Assembly (NCBI GenBank): GCA_024233595.1
Contig: JACKPK010000001.1
Location: 1 to 64,000, forward strand
Length of the DNA: 64,000 nucleotides
Direction of reading: 5' to 3'
From: Deltaproteobacteria bacterium
GTDB taxonomy: Bacteria > UBA10199 > JADGCS01
Made by a program: the position numbers and the translations under genes. Each line of letters begins with the position of its first letter. Position 1 is the first letter of the stretch. This document shows positions 1-9,094 of this stretch, piece after piece. A model generated the notes under the pieces. The model saw only the letters and a program-made list of their open reading frames with translations, was not told where the DNA came from and searched no databases.

Positions 1-786
1 GACAAAGGCCGTTACGCGGGTTTGGTTTACTTAGAAGGCACCGAAGCCAACGGCTTTTTGCCAGAGCTTCCCAAAGAAAAAGTCGATTTGATTTACCTTT
101 GTTTCCCCAACAACCCAACCGGTGTGGTGGCCAGCAAAGAAGAACTTAAAAAATGGGTCGATTACGCCAGAACCAACAAGGCTATTATTTTATTTGATGC
201 TGCTTACGAAGCGTTCATCACAGACGCGAGCATCCCACATTCGATTTACGAAATCGAAGGCGCCGATGAATGCGCTATTGAGTTTCGTTCGTATTCAAAA
301 AGCGCAGGCTTCACAGGAACGCGCTGTGCTCTGACTGTTGTTCCCAAAAAACTAAAAGGTTTTGATCAGAATGGCAACGAGGTCAGCATTCATCAACTTT
401 GGAATCGCCGCCAAAGCACCAAGTTCAACGGCGTGAGCTACCCAATTCAAAAAGCCACCTTGGCCTGTTACACTCCGGAAGGCAAAGAACAAATCAAAGC
501 CAATGTGAATTACTACATGAACAACGCCAAACTCATTCGCGAAGGATTTGCTAAAGTGGGCATCACCACTTTTGGTGGCACAAACGCACCTTACATTTGG
601 TTAAAAACCCCAGAGGGCTTAGGCTCATGGCAATTCTTTGATAAGCTTTTGAGTCAAGCGCATGTGGTGGGCACACCAGGTGCTGGCTTTGGGGCTTGCG
701 GGGAAGGGTACTTTAGGCTTTCGGCCTTTGGTTCCTTAGAAAATGTCACAGAGGCCATTGAGCGCATTCAGAAAAGCTTAGCTTAA
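1..786 (+). CDS. dapL: LL-diaminopimelate aminotransferase, C-terminal part (cut by window edge)
   Basis: This PLP enzyme makes LL-diaminopimelate directly from tetrahydrodipicolinate for lysine and peptidoglycan. The frame is open from base 1 (DKGRYAG precedes the first internal start-like codon), so the true start lies outside the window. About 261 of the usual ~410 residues are present. Visible family marks are LCFPNNPTG (cofactor-ring region), the DAAYEAFI segment and SYSKSAGFTGTRC, which holds the PLP-binding lysine, plus GTPGAGFG and the YFRLSAFG arginine near the C-terminus. It converges with the UPF0175 gene, overlapping its end by 9 bases. Assignment is confident because the SYSKSAGFTG and FPNNPTG combination is characteristic of DapL rather than of other class I aminotransferases. 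Confidence 0.93.
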   Translation, partial: DKGRYAGLVYLEGTEANGFLPELPKEKVDLIYLCFPNNPTGVVASKEELKKWVDYARTNKAIILFDAAYEAFITDASIPHSIYEIEGADECAIEFRSYSKSAGFTGTRCALTVVPKKLKGFDQNGNEVSIHQLWNRRQSTKFNGVSYPIQKATLACYTPEGKEQIKANVNYYMNNAKLIREGFAKVGITTFGGTNAPYIWLKTPEGLGSWQFFDKLLSQAHVVGTPGAGFGACGEGYFRLSAFGSLENVTEAIERIQKSLA

Positions 787-1065
787 AGATTCAAGACTTT
801 CCATTACCTCGGTTGCACCAATATTGCCTGTCACACCACGTTCGGCCATCAGAACAAGAGTGTCATTCATGTCTTTTTTAAGAAGTTTAGCAGCTTCTCG
901 GAGTGAAAGCTTTCCTCTTGAATAAAGCTCTGCAATGTAAGTTTCAAACCCAATAGAAGCCAGCTTACGCAATGACTGTGATTCTTCTATTTTTTCGTTT
1001 TCTGCTACAAACTCCATTGCTTTACAAAGCTCATCGGTAAAGCGAATACTCTTTACATTTTTCAT
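778..1065 (-). CDS. UPF0175-type antitoxin with ribbon-helix-helix-like N-terminus
   Basis: A 95-residue protein. Residues 1-45 (KSIRFTDELCKAMEFV and onward) look like a ribbon-helix-helix DNA-binding fold, and residues 48-80 (LYSRGKLSLREAAKLL, then LMAERGVTGN) match the UPF0175 pattern of a helix followed by an ERGV/ERGI segment. UPF0175 proteins are commonly paired with PIN-domain (DUF3368-like) toxins, and here the gene follows such a gene with a 4-base ATGA overlap, so the two are cotranscribed on the minus strand. Expected role: bind and neutralise the upstream PIN protein and repress the operon. The toxin-first gene order is less usual but known. Function is inferred from family and neighbour only. 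Confidence 0.75.
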   Translation of the reverse strand: MKNVKSIRFTDELCKAMEFVAENEKIEESQSLRKLASIGFETYIAELYSRGKLSLREAAKLLKKDMNDTLVLMAERGVTGNIGATEVMESLESLS

Positions 1066-1535
1066 AAAAGGTCTCCCTTCAATAAAAGCTTCACAGTGCT
1101 GTATTCTTCAAGACTGATCCATTTTTTTAATTTTTCTAAACTGTCTTTGAATGTTTCTTTGCAAAAAGCATCGTTTCTATAAAGTTGATAAAGAATCAGA
1201 GCCGGCAAAATAAATGGAATTCCTTTAGACTTTAAAAACTTGATCAACTTGGCATCGTCTGTAGCAACACAATCAAATTTTTTATGATCAAACAATTCCA
1301 CAAGAGCCACATCACCAGATTTGAATTTTTTCTGGGATTTAAAAACTTTAAGTTTCTTTTGTTTGATATTTTCACGAACAACCAGAGCATCTGGCTTTTG
1401 CTTAATTAATCCTGCTGTAACAACTTCTAGCTCAACAGCTTGGGGAATAGAGACTTTAAAAAAATCAACAACTGGCTCTTTAAGACCAGCCTTAGTCAAC
1501 TTAATCAAACAATCTGAATCCATCAAAATCTTCAT
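1062..1535 (-). CDS. PIN-domain ribonuclease toxin (DUF3368-like)
   Basis: A 157-residue protein starting MKILMDSDCLIKL, where the aspartates at positions 6 and 8 fit the first PIN metal-binding position. A conserved-looking glutamate lies in VELEVV (about residue 37), and paired aspartates appear in CVATDDAKLIKFLKSKGIPF (about residues 92-94), the usual third acidic position. PIN domains are Mg/Mn-dependent RNases and serve as toxins in many VapBC-like pairs. The gene overlaps the downstream UPF0175 gene by 4 bases. The last ~45 residues are lysine-rich and not recognised. Toxic activity is inferred from architecture; the cleavage target cannot be read from the sequence. Confidence 0.75.
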   Translation of the reverse strand: MKILMDSDCLIKLTKAGLKEPVVDFFKVSIPQAVELEVVTAGLIKQKPDALVVRENIKQKKLKVFKSQKKFKSGDVALVELFDHKKFDCVATDDAKLIKFLKSKGIPFILPALILYQLYRNDAFCKETFKDSLEKLKKWISLEEYSTVKLLLKGDLL

Positions 1536-1600
1536 GTAGTATATTGTAACAAAACAACTACTTTACATCAACCGAAGATTTCTTTTATGAAATTAAGGTT

Positions 1601-2695
1601 TTACAGCCTTGCGCGGCGTTTCAAAACCATCTCATCTCGCCTATCCCAAAGATTAGGCACAGCCCGCTTGCCAGCTCGTTCATGCATGACAAGCACTGTG
1701 TTTGCATAAGTCATGAGCTGGTCATAAGCAGCTGCTAATCTTACTTTGATAGGGTGTCTCTCATCGGGGTCAAAACTATTTACAAAATCATTAAATCCCA
1801 CTGTGTCGGGATTTTGCATCAAGTCTAAAAAAAGGCCATTAACACCAAGATTGGCATTTTCATAATTCACAGCCATCACCAGGTATTTACGATCAGCTTC
1901 TTGTGAATGATAAGCTGATTCCAGTGGAATGAACTCAAGCTTACATTGATCCTCTAAACCAGCTCTAAGTTTTTTCAGCACTTCGGTAGTGAAAAAAGCT
2001 TCGTCCAACAAATCACTTGCTTGTTGTGTTCCAAAAACTCGTTGCGCTAATTCTGCACGGCTAACAACAAATGCGTGAAAAAACGTTCTAAACTGTCCCT
2101 GATCACCACGCATATATAATGCTCTACCACCATTCCAACCTCCTGCTAAAAGAGGGTTAGAGGCGTATAAAGATGTAAAAACAGCATCTGATGGAGACGC
2201 AGGGGTTTTTTGTACCCAAGTCCCAACATGAGTTCCATTTTCGAAATCTCTTGATAAAAATTCATACGGAACTTTTTCAAGCTGGTCTACACGGGCACGT
2301 AACAAGGAACGAAAAAACTCTAAGACCACCCAAGAATCTGTATTCTCTAAATTTAAAAGAAACTCTGACGATGAACGTCCAAAGCGACGAGCAAGCTGAG
2401 AAAATGCATTCGGAGGAAAACAATCTACAATTTCTAAAAGCCCATTTTTAAAATTTAATCCAAACCCATTTAAGGCCAATCTATCGTATTGTGTTTTTAA
2501 AAGAGCATGGTCATCTCTATTGATTAATTTTACAGCGGGATCAGCAACGCGAGCTATTTTAGCTCTTAAGGAATTTGCTGTTGATGCATCAGGGTCTAAT
2601 AATCGTTCTGTTAATGTCGGCAAAGCTTGAGTGCTTGAGGCTGCTCTGAGTAAAAAATTTTGCACTACAGTAGCGGGACTAGGAATCGTGACCAT
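1601..2695 (-). CDS. Hypothetical protein, 364 residues
   Basis: The family is not recognised. The protein begins MVTIPSPATVVQNFLLRAAS, has no signal peptide or membrane segment, and looks cytoplasmic and mostly helical with short glycine-rich turns (LLAGGWNGGRALYMRGDQG near the middle). A good ribosome-binding site (AAGGAG) precedes ATG 2695. It reads away from the toxin-antitoxin pair's promoter side in the same direction and sits directly downstream of the hopanoid cyclase gene, about 80 bases from its stop. Its codon use looks less enriched in GC-ending codons than dapL or shc, hinting at an accessory origin, but that was judged by eye. No catalytic motif was identified. Confidence 0.7.
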   Translation of the reverse strand: MVTIPSPATVVQNFLLRAASSTQALPTLTERLLDPDASTANSLRAKIARVADPAVKLINRDDHALLKTQYDRLALNGFGLNFKNGLLEIVDCFPPNAFSQLARRFGRSSSEFLLNLENTDSWVVLEFFRSLLRARVDQLEKVPYEFLSRDFENGTHVGTWVQKTPASPSDAVFTSLYASNPLLAGGWNGGRALYMRGDQGQFRTFFHAFVVSRAELAQRVFGTQQASDLLDEAFFTTEVLKKLRAGLEDQCKLEFIPLESAYHSQEADRKYLVMAVNYENANLGVNGLFLDLMQNPDTVGFNDFVNSFDPDERHPIKVRLAAAYDQLMTYANTVLVMHERAGKRAVPNLWDRRDEMVLKRRARL

Positions 2696-2776
2696 GCTGT
2701 TCTCCTTGATGATGTTGAGCTTGAGCCATCAACCAATACGAAACAAGAGGGCAGGTCAAATGATTTTAAAGGATTC

Positions 2777-4798
2777 TTAACGCGAAAGCTGCTTACGGTA
2801 CTTTGCCAAGGCCAACACCGGAAAGTATTTTCGGTAGCCATGGTAACGAATGTAAAAATGTCCCGGAAACCCTGTGCCCGTAAAGGCTTCTTCGTCCCAA
2901 GAGCCGTCCGGATTTTGCGTGCGCATTAGGTAGTCAGCCGCGGCCTTTGCTTCTTTGGAATCAGCCAAACCTGCGCCCACATAGCCCATAAGGCCCCAAG
3001 CCGTTTGTGACGCTGTTGAAATGTGATGAGGAAGTGGCCGGTATTTATTTTGCGCGTAGGAATCGCAAGACTCACCAAAGCCACCATCGTCATTCTGAAT
3101 GCTCTTAAGCCAATTCACTGCTCGCGCCATGACCAGTTCATCTTGTTTGCGGCCCAAAGCACCCAAAGCCTCTAGCGCGCACCAAGTGCCATAAAGATAA
3201 TTCACACCCCAACGCCCCCAAAACGAACCATCGCTTTCTTGGCGTTCTGTGATGAAGTTTGCGGCGCGTTCAATGACTTCTGCGCTTTTAGGGTACTGCA
3301 CTGTGTTGATCAAAAATTCGATCACGCGACCTGTGATGTCGACAGTGGCAGGGTCCAAACAAGCACCGTGATCGGAAAAGGGCAGCTTGTTTAAGATTTC
3401 TAAATTATTGTCTTTGTCAAAGGCCGCAAAGCCTCCGTTCTTGCATTGCATCGATAATAACCAATTGAGCCCACGACGCACGGGCATTTGCAATTCGTGG
3501 TAGGGCAAATTGATTTTATGCAAAAGGGTGAGCACTTCAATGGTGTCGTCTAAATCTGGGTAATGTTGATTTTCGAATTCAAAACTCCAACCACCAGGAA
3601 CCACACCAGGGTTTTTAATGGCCCAATCGCCCACTGTTTCTAAGATTTGTTTTTTGAGCAACCAACGTGTTGTGGTGATCAAGCGCTCGTCACTGGCATT
3701 GGCACCAGCATCTAAAGCAGCAACGGCTGCCCAGGCTGTGTCCCAAACCGGGCTCACACAACATTGCTGATAAATTGTCTCTGAAGAATTTTGATTAGCT
3801 GCTTCCTTGTGCACCACGTTGTAGTTTTGATCGCTGCTGTCTTCAAAAGGCACTTCGTGTAAATCTTGACCTTTCATAATAATCTGAAAAGAGCGCAAAC
3901 CAAGCAGTGCCTTTTCGATTGTGATGTCGTCCAAACCAAAACCCAAAGCATCCAAAGCTATGATGCCATAAAACATAGCAGGAAAAATGTCTTCGGTGCC
4001 ACTCAAGTGCTCGCGAATGTAGGCTTCGCATTTTTTTAAAGATTGGTTGCGTAAGGGCTTGAGCTTCATGCGGTCAGCCACTTTAAGCGCACGATCAATT
4101 TGAATGAAGGAGTTTTCGATACTGACACGCTTGGTGTCTTCTTTAGCAAAAGTCCAATCGGCCTGCTCAGGGTCACCACAATACAATTCGTTTAAATCAA
4201 ACCCTGCTAGTGTTTTAACTTTGCGTTGATCCATGATGACGAGCAAAGGAACTATGCAAGCACGCGCCCAGCTAGAGAACTCATAAATATTAACAGGTGC
4301 CCATTCTGGCATCTGCATGAGTGCCACAGGCATGTTGGGGCAAACTTTCCAATCGACCAAACCAAACATGGCCAAATGAATGCGCGAAAAAATACGCATG
4401 GCCGTGATGCCACCTTGGCTTAAAATAAAATCACGTGCTTTTGCCAACTGCGCGTGGTTAATGTCGTAGCCAGCCATTTTAAGAGCCATGTAGCACTCAA
4501 CAGTGGTGCTCACATCGCCAACACCATCTTGATAAAGTGCCCACGAACCATCTTCCCGTTGATTGTTTAAGATCCAACGACAAATGCCTTGCTCGGTTTG
4601 CTTGTCGTCAATTTCGAGATAGTGCAAGAGCATGATGAACTCAGCATTAATGGAATCATTGGCTTCCAAGGTGTACCACCAAAAACCATCGGGGTGTTGC
4701 GCAGAAAAGAGATGATCAACACCTTGCTTTAGGCATTGTTGTAGATCAGAGGCAGGGGCCTTGGGTTCTTTGGCAGGGATAGAAAGTTTGGTCGACAT
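2777..4798 (-). CDS. shc: Squalene-hopene cyclase
   Basis: A 673-residue class II triterpene cyclase that folds squalene into hopene/hopanol, the core of membrane hopanoids; it is normally a monotopic inner-membrane protein. The catalytic DXDD motif is present as YPDLDDTIEV at about residues 410-416. Several QW-type repeats are visible, for example GGWSFEF, NGGFAAFDKDN, SDGSFWGRWGVNYLYGTW, DDGGFGESC and NPDGSWDEEAFTGTGFPG. Full length is normal for the family (630-720). The N-terminus MSTKLSIPAKEPKAPASD is a short hydrophilic leader. No other hopanoid gene (hpnC/D/E/H) or squalene synthase is in the window, so the cyclase is separated from the pathway operon found in many bacteria. Identity is very secure; product specificity (hopene versus other C30) is inferred. 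Confidence 0.96.
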   Translation of the reverse strand: MSTKLSIPAKEPKAPASDLQQCLKQGVDHLFSAQHPDGFWWYTLEANDSINAEFIMLLHYLEIDDKQTEQGICRWILNNQREDGSWALYQDGVGDVSTTVECYMALKMAGYDINHAQLAKARDFILSQGGITAMRIFSRIHLAMFGLVDWKVCPNMPVALMQMPEWAPVNIYEFSSWARACIVPLLVIMDQRKVKTLAGFDLNELYCGDPEQADWTFAKEDTKRVSIENSFIQIDRALKVADRMKLKPLRNQSLKKCEAYIREHLSGTEDIFPAMFYGIIALDALGFGLDDITIEKALLGLRSFQIIMKGQDLHEVPFEDSSDQNYNVVHKEAANQNSSETIYQQCCVSPVWDTAWAAVAALDAGANASDERLITTTRWLLKKQILETVGDWAIKNPGVVPGGWSFEFENQHYPDLDDTIEVLTLLHKINLPYHELQMPVRRGLNWLLSMQCKNGGFAAFDKDNNLEILNKLPFSDHGACLDPATVDITGRVIEFLINTVQYPKSAEVIERAANFITERQESDGSFWGRWGVNYLYGTWCALEALGALGRKQDELVMARAVNWLKSIQNDDGGFGESCDSYAQNKYRPLPHHISTASQTAWGLMGYVGAGLADSKEAKAAADYLMRTQNPDGSWDEEAFTGTGFPGHFYIRYHGYRKYFPVLALAKYRKQLSR

Positions 4799-4904
4799 AA
4801 ATGGATTCCTGGTTTTCTGTTCAGAGGAACTTTATCGCGATTAGAGCCAATATTTCAAACGAGATTTATGCCGCGTAGATATGCAATCCTCGAACAAATA
4901 AAAA

Positions 4905-6089
4905 TCACGATGCCAAAGCTAAGGCCGTAGATTTTCCGTCATAAGAGCTGATTACTTTTTCAGCGAGCTGAATCCAGGCTTTTGTTTTTTCAGTCACGCG
5001 TTGCAAAATGTAAGTTGGTTTGTAATGAATATGAGATCTAAATTGGGGAATTGCACGAAAAGGACCGCCTCCACCATAGTTTATCTGAAATGGCCAATTT
5101 TCATCTGCAAGAGCTTCAAGATTTAAAAGCCTATGCCTAGGACTTGCTTTGCTCAGATCTCTGTAAAGTTGAGTAAATCGTGTTAAGAGAACGGGTTCGT
5201 ATTTATTCATGAGAGCAAAAGCAAAACCTCCTCCAGTCATATCATGCAACATATTAGCAATCGTTTTGTTATTTTGTTTAAAAAGCATGTTCAAAAAATT
5301 CATTGTCTCTAAATCATCAAGATGCGGCACAGTAACATTCCACCGTCCCTTTATAAGGTCAAAAATTGCATCTTCAGCAAACTCAACTTCTTTTTCATCT
5401 ATTGGTTTAAGCCTCAGCATATCTCGAATACGGCGCCTAAGATAAAGATCGTAGACAGAACTATTTTTTGAACACAAAGCTACCTCAAGCTGTTCCCAAG
5501 TAACTGGCGCTCCCAGCTCAAAAGAAGCTTGTCCCCAAACGCCAATAGTTTCTGCTAAAAAATCATAAAAGAAGGGCTTTATTTGATCGAGCGATAGAGA
5601 ATCTTGCGTAGGCATCCATTGTTTTTGAGCCAAAGCAAAAATCACAGCACTCAAATGCTCTAAATGAACCAAACTCTCTATACCAAGATTGCCATTTTCA
5701 TCTTTAGGATAAGCTGCAATGGGCGAGTGTGGGAAATTTACTGAGTCGCCAGAAAATGCACTCAAGATATTTGGTCGCGGGGGCACCGTAAGATCAACTA
5801 AGCTCTCTTTTGCTTTTGGTTTCCCACGGTAATCTTTTAAAGATCCCCCCAATAAGTAAGTCAAGGAGACAGCTGCATCTTGTGCAGAAAGTTTTTTAGG
5901 ATAAGGGGTTTCAAAACGCCAACCTCGTTCAATTGCCGTCCAATGCTGACGCATTAAATCTGGGTTTCGCAGCTCTTCCTGAGACACAATTCCCTGCTGC
6001 CATATTCTGTTATAAGCAATTTCACCGCTACCATCAGGAAAAGGAAAAAATGGCATATTTAATAAAGTCTGAGGTTGCAAAGTAGTCAT
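4905..6089 (-). CDS. Hypothetical protein, 394 residues
   Basis: The family is not recognised. It starts MTTLQPQTLLNMPFFPFPDG after a clear GGGAGA ribosome-binding site, with no signal peptide and no membrane segment. It is rich in aromatic and proline residues, with a run INYGGGGPFRAIPQFRSHIH (about residues 335-355) and a central helical part around DMLRLKPIDEKEVEFAEDAI. It lies upstream of shc on the same strand, separated by about 105 bases, so cotranscription is possible but not shown. Like the 364-residue protein on the other side of shc, it is an unassigned soluble protein with its own strong ribosome-binding site. No function is proposed. Confidence 0.7.
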   Translation of the reverse strand: MTTLQPQTLLNMPFFPFPDGSGEIAYNRIWQQGIVSQEELRNPDLMRQHWTAIERGWRFETPYPKKLSAQDAAVSLTYLLGGSLKDYRGKPKAKESLVDLTVPPRPNILSAFSGDSVNFPHSPIAAYPKDENGNLGIESLVHLEHLSAVIFALAQKQWMPTQDSLSLDQIKPFFYDFLAETIGVWGQASFELGAPVTWEQLEVALCSKNSSVYDLYLRRRIRDMLRLKPIDEKEVEFAEDAIFDLIKGRWNVTVPHLDDLETMNFLNMLFKQNNKTIANMLHDMTGGGFAFALMNKYEPVLLTRFTQLYRDLSKASPRHRLLNLEALADENWPFQINYGGGGPFRAIPQFRSHIHYKPTYILQRVTEKTKAWIQLAEKVISSYDGKSTALALAS

Positions 6090-6164
6090 GCTGTCTCCCG
6101 GTAAAGCTTTAAAACAAAGGCCTTAGGCATTTCAGAGTATTTTTTCCAGGTTTTTATGGGTAGG

Positions 6165-6183
6165 GCGACAATTTTCTTGTCGC
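6165..6183. promoter_or_regulatory. Inverted repeat between divergent genes
   Basis: GCGACAA and TTGTCGC form a perfect 7-base inverted repeat around a 5-base spacer (TTTTC). It lies between the divergent starts at 6089 (minus) and 6237 (plus), about 53 bases upstream of the lipoprotein ATG. No T-run follows on either strand, so it is more like an operator or an mRNA leader hairpin than a terminator. No regulator is identified. Confidence 0.3.
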
Positions 6184-6236
6184 TAAGACAGCAAATCGCC
6201 TAGAAAACCCCAAAAAATAACCCAAAGGAATGCCCT

Positions 6237-8180
6237 ATGAAAACCCGCGCGTTGCTCACATTTGTGCTCATTTTTATTTTTTGCCTGCCTCTTTACCCAA
6301 CGCTCACTGGTTGTGGTGGATCTGCAAGCAGCAATGCTGGCGCTTCGGGGAGCGTTTCTGATGTGGATGATTTGGACGGCGACGGCATTGCTGACAACCT
6401 AGATGATGACGCTGACGGAGACGGCTTTGCAAGCGCTGACGATTGCGATGATTTGAATGCGTCTGCCAATCCTGGATTAGAAGACGAACCTGATGATGAT
6501 TTGATCGACAGCAACTGTGATGGCGTGGATGGCGACATCAGCAAGGGCGTTTGGGTATCCGTGAGTGAGGGCGATGATGCCAATGATGGCAGTTTTGAAA
6601 ATCCTTTTAAGACACTCGCGCACGCGATCTCTGTTGCCAAGACTTTAGCAGACGGCTCTAAAAATGTTTTTGTTGTGACAGGAACTTATGCAGAAGATGT
6701 TTTGCTTGATGGCGACGTGAATCTTTTTGGCGGTTACTCTTTGTTAACAAGTGAAGGAGCCCGTTCGCGTAACCTCAGTAGTCAGCGCGCCAAATTAAAC
6801 GGGGTCGATGGCGATGCCACAACCATTTTGCCTTTTCATGCCGGTGACCAAGTGATCGACTACACATTATTGGTTCGCGATTCGGACTCAAGCATTGATG
6901 CCTTGGTGATTGAAGGCGATAGCGCGGGGGTTAATGTTGTTCTTATCGACAGCAGTGTCACAATTCAAAACAGCAGACTTTTGGATGATGCGCCCACAGG
7001 ACCACGCGATGTGAGTCTCAATTTAGCCGTCATGTTGTCTGAAAGCGGACCAGAAAGCATGAATGTGCTTTTGCAAAACAATGAGTTTTTTCTTTTGGGC
7101 ACAGGGGGGCTTTCGACAAGCAGCTTTAATGCCGGTGTTTTAGCATGGCCTCTTAAATTTGCGGAAGGCACGCTCAACGTCACTGTGCAAGAAAATCAAT
7201 TCAGCGCAAGTGGCACCGCAGATAATCTCATGGTGGTTTACGCTGCCGATGATGACTCGAACCCCACAGACGATCCCACAAGTGATGATCATGCCGATGT
7301 GAACCTGGATGTTTTTAAAAATGAAATGAACATTTCGGGAACCTACGCCGCAACATTCCCCATTGTTGGTGGCGCAAATTTGGCAACCACCAGTTCGATT
7401 GTTCCCAGCGGCGATGAACTTTATTTTCTAAACCGTTTGCGCGTGCGACAAAATAAAATTTTATCCGACTCAGCTACAGAAGGGGTCATTGGCACCATTG
7501 CTTTTTTTATTCGCGAAGAATCCGAGATCAGCAATAATTTGATTGAGCTGAAGGGATACTCGGATCGTCAGTTTGGTGTGTGGGGAAGCTTTGCGCCTTT
7601 ATCAATCATCAACAACACCTTTTACTTTGATCAGGCTGACGGTGGCGATGGCATTGCGGGTTTTGTTTACCGTACCGACGAAATCGAAACCGTGTCTTTA
7701 AATTATCATGGTTTGCTGCCCAACACGGTCGCCAATAATCTTTTGTCTTTTAACATGACCACAACCACATCTTGCGAAATCTATGCCTATGTTGAAGATG
7801 TTGACGCCGCAACGGATCCTTTTGTGAACAGCGCCAGTCCTGATTCGTTCGAAAACAATCTGTTCCATATCAACTCAAATTGCGGCGTGCAGGTTTTGTA
7901 TCGCGATGAGCTTGATACAGTCGGCACCACAAACGAAGTTTTGACTGTGAGTGATCTGGCTGCAAAAACGGGTTTTCGTGTTGATGACCCCATGAGTGCA
8001 GGGAACAATCTCTTTGGTGAAGCTGGCTTTGCGGACGCCTTAACAGGGGATTTTAGTTTGCTTGCTGATTCCATTGCCGTGGACGCGGGCCTAGATTTTT
8101 CAGATATCACCGAAGACCTAGACGGCACAGCCAGACCACAAGGCGAAGGCACGGACATTGGGGCTTTTGAGAGCTTCTAA
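6237..8180 (+). CDS. Secreted lipoprotein with acidic MopE-like segment and parallel beta-helix
   Basis: A 647-residue protein with a type II signal peptide: hydrophobic residues 5-23 then lipobox LTGC, Cys26. Residues ~40-100 are an aspartate-rich segment (DLDGDGIADNLDDDADGDG, then DDCDD and NCDGVDGD) of the MopE-like metal/calcium-binding type. From about residue 102 (WVSVSEGDDANDGSFENPFK) it follows the DUF1565 pattern that opens many right-handed parallel beta-helix surface proteins. The C-terminus AVDAGLDFSDITEDLDG...GTDIGAFESF matches the choice-of-anchor Q type ending. An AAGGA ribosome-binding site precedes ATG 6237. Likely an outer-membrane-anchored, surface-exposed protein; ligand unknown. 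Its acidic repeat style links it to the proteins at 34.7-44.6 kb. Confidence 0.85.
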   Translation: MKTRALLTFVLIFIFCLPLYPTLTGCGGSASSNAGASGSVSDVDDLDGDGIADNLDDDADGDGFASADDCDDLNASANPGLEDEPDDDLIDSNCDGVDGDISKGVWVSVSEGDDANDGSFENPFKTLAHAISVAKTLADGSKNVFVVTGTYAEDVLLDGDVNLFGGYSLLTSEGARSRNLSSQRAKLNGVDGDATTILPFHAGDQVIDYTLLVRDSDSSIDALVIEGDSAGVNVVLIDSSVTIQNSRLLDDAPTGPRDVSLNLAVMLSESGPESMNVLLQNNEFFLLGTGGLSTSSFNAGVLAWPLKFAEGTLNVTVQENQFSASGTADNLMVVYAADDDSNPTDDPTSDDHADVNLDVFKNEMNISGTYAATFPIVGGANLATTSSIVPSGDELYFLNRLRVRQNKILSDSATEGVIGTIAFFIREESEISNNLIELKGYSDRQFGVWGSFAPLSIINNTFYFDQADGGDGIAGFVYRTDEIETVSLNYHGLLPNTVANNLLSFNMTTTTSCEIYAYVEDVDAATDPFVNSASPDSFENNLFHINSNCGVQVLYRDELDTVGTTNEVLTVSDLAAKTGFRVDDPMSAGNNLFGEAGFADALTGDFSLLADSIAVDAGLDFSDITEDLDGTARPQGEGTDIGAFESF

Positions 8181-8202
8181 AAGCCAACAATATAAAATTT
8201 AA

Positions 8203-8218
8203 CATAATATATATTATG
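8203..8218. repeat. 16-base perfect palindrome
   Basis: CATAATATATATTATG is fully self-complementary. It lies 23 bases after the lipoprotein stop and just before the terminator-like hairpin. It could be a regulator site or a cruciform in AT-rich DNA; no partner copy was seen in the window. Confidence 0.4.
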
Positions 8219-8230
8219 CGACATTTATAG

Positions 8231-8252
8231 AAAGACTTTTCAGGGTCTTTTT
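8231..8252 (+). terminator. Probable rho-independent terminator after the lipoprotein gene
   Basis: AAAGAC and GTCTTT pair around an 8-base loop and run into TT then AAAA. The stem is short (6 pairs), so it is a weak candidate, but it is correctly placed about 50 bases after the stop at 8180. Confidence 0.45.
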
Positions 8253-8390
8253 AAAATGTCCTTATATATATGAGTTAAAGCTTTTCTGTATGTTTATGGC
8301 TTAACTGAGACTGATTTTACTGGTCGCCTTTTTATAGACGTAAATTCTCTTTGAACTCAGTCTGTTCTACGACTATGTCCCTTGCTCTCG

Positions 8391-8915
8391 ATGTCTCAGA
8401 AAACCAACAAACCTGTTCCGCGAACACCTGATGCCGACTTCATTGATGACGACATCGCACGCCGTCTTTTTGAAGAAGCTTATGAAGATCAAATGAACGG
8501 CTTCATTGCTGAGGCTCGCATTCTTTATCAGCGCTCAATCAATCATTATCCTTCGGCACCAGCTTACACCTACATGGCTTGGCTTGTGGCTCAAGAACAC
8601 AAATTTGAAGACGCTATTGAGCTTTGTAAAAAAGCCATTGAGCTGGATCCAGCGTTTGGCAATGCCTACAATGATATCGGCGCGTATTACATTGAACTTG
8701 AAGATTTTGACAACGCGATGATCAATTTAAGTCATGCGCTCAAAGCAAAAAAACACCACACCAAGGCCTTTGTTTATTTTAACCTGGGCAAGGTTAACGA
8801 ACACTACGAGAACTTTGCCAACGCCATCGCGTGTTATCAAAAATGCCTAGAGCTTTCACCAGGCTTTCAACCAGCCACTGATAAAGTCGAAGAACTGCAA
8901 CGCGGTCTACAATGA
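8391..8915 (+). CDS. Tetratricopeptide-repeat protein
   Basis: A protein of about 174 residues made almost wholly of TPR units: one around residues 45-75 (APAYTYMAWLVAQEHKFEDA), one at 76-110 with the canonical AIELDPAFGNAYNDIGAYYI, one at 111-143 and one ending CLELSPGFQPATDKVEEL. TPR arrays act as protein-protein docking scaffolds. There is no signal peptide, so it is probably cytoplasmic. ATG 8391 is preferred over the in-frame TTG at 8382 because the latter lacks a ribosome-binding site and adds only LS. It is flanked by two secreted lipoprotein genes on the same strand, but the gaps on each side are over 170 bases and independent transcription is likely. The partner is unknown. Confidence 0.85.
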   Translation: MSQKTNKPVPRTPDADFIDDDIARRLFEEAYEDQMNGFIAEARILYQRSINHYPSAPAYTYMAWLVAQEHKFEDAIELCKKAIELDPAFGNAYNDIGAYYIELEDFDNAMINLSHALKAKKHHTKAFVYFNLGKVNEHYENFANAIACYQKCLELSPGFQPATDKVEELQRGLQ

Positions 8916-9094
8916 TTCCCCAAACCTGCTTTTCCAGCAAGGTCGCATAAATTTTTTTCGTAGACAATAAGACAAATCACTTAACATCCTTTTGCAGCAC
9001 TGACAGCTTGGTCTTTTTTTGCATTGCCACCAGGAGATTTTGTGGTAACCTAAACATTCTTCGGACTCGTTTTTCCTAAACCAAAGGGGATCTT

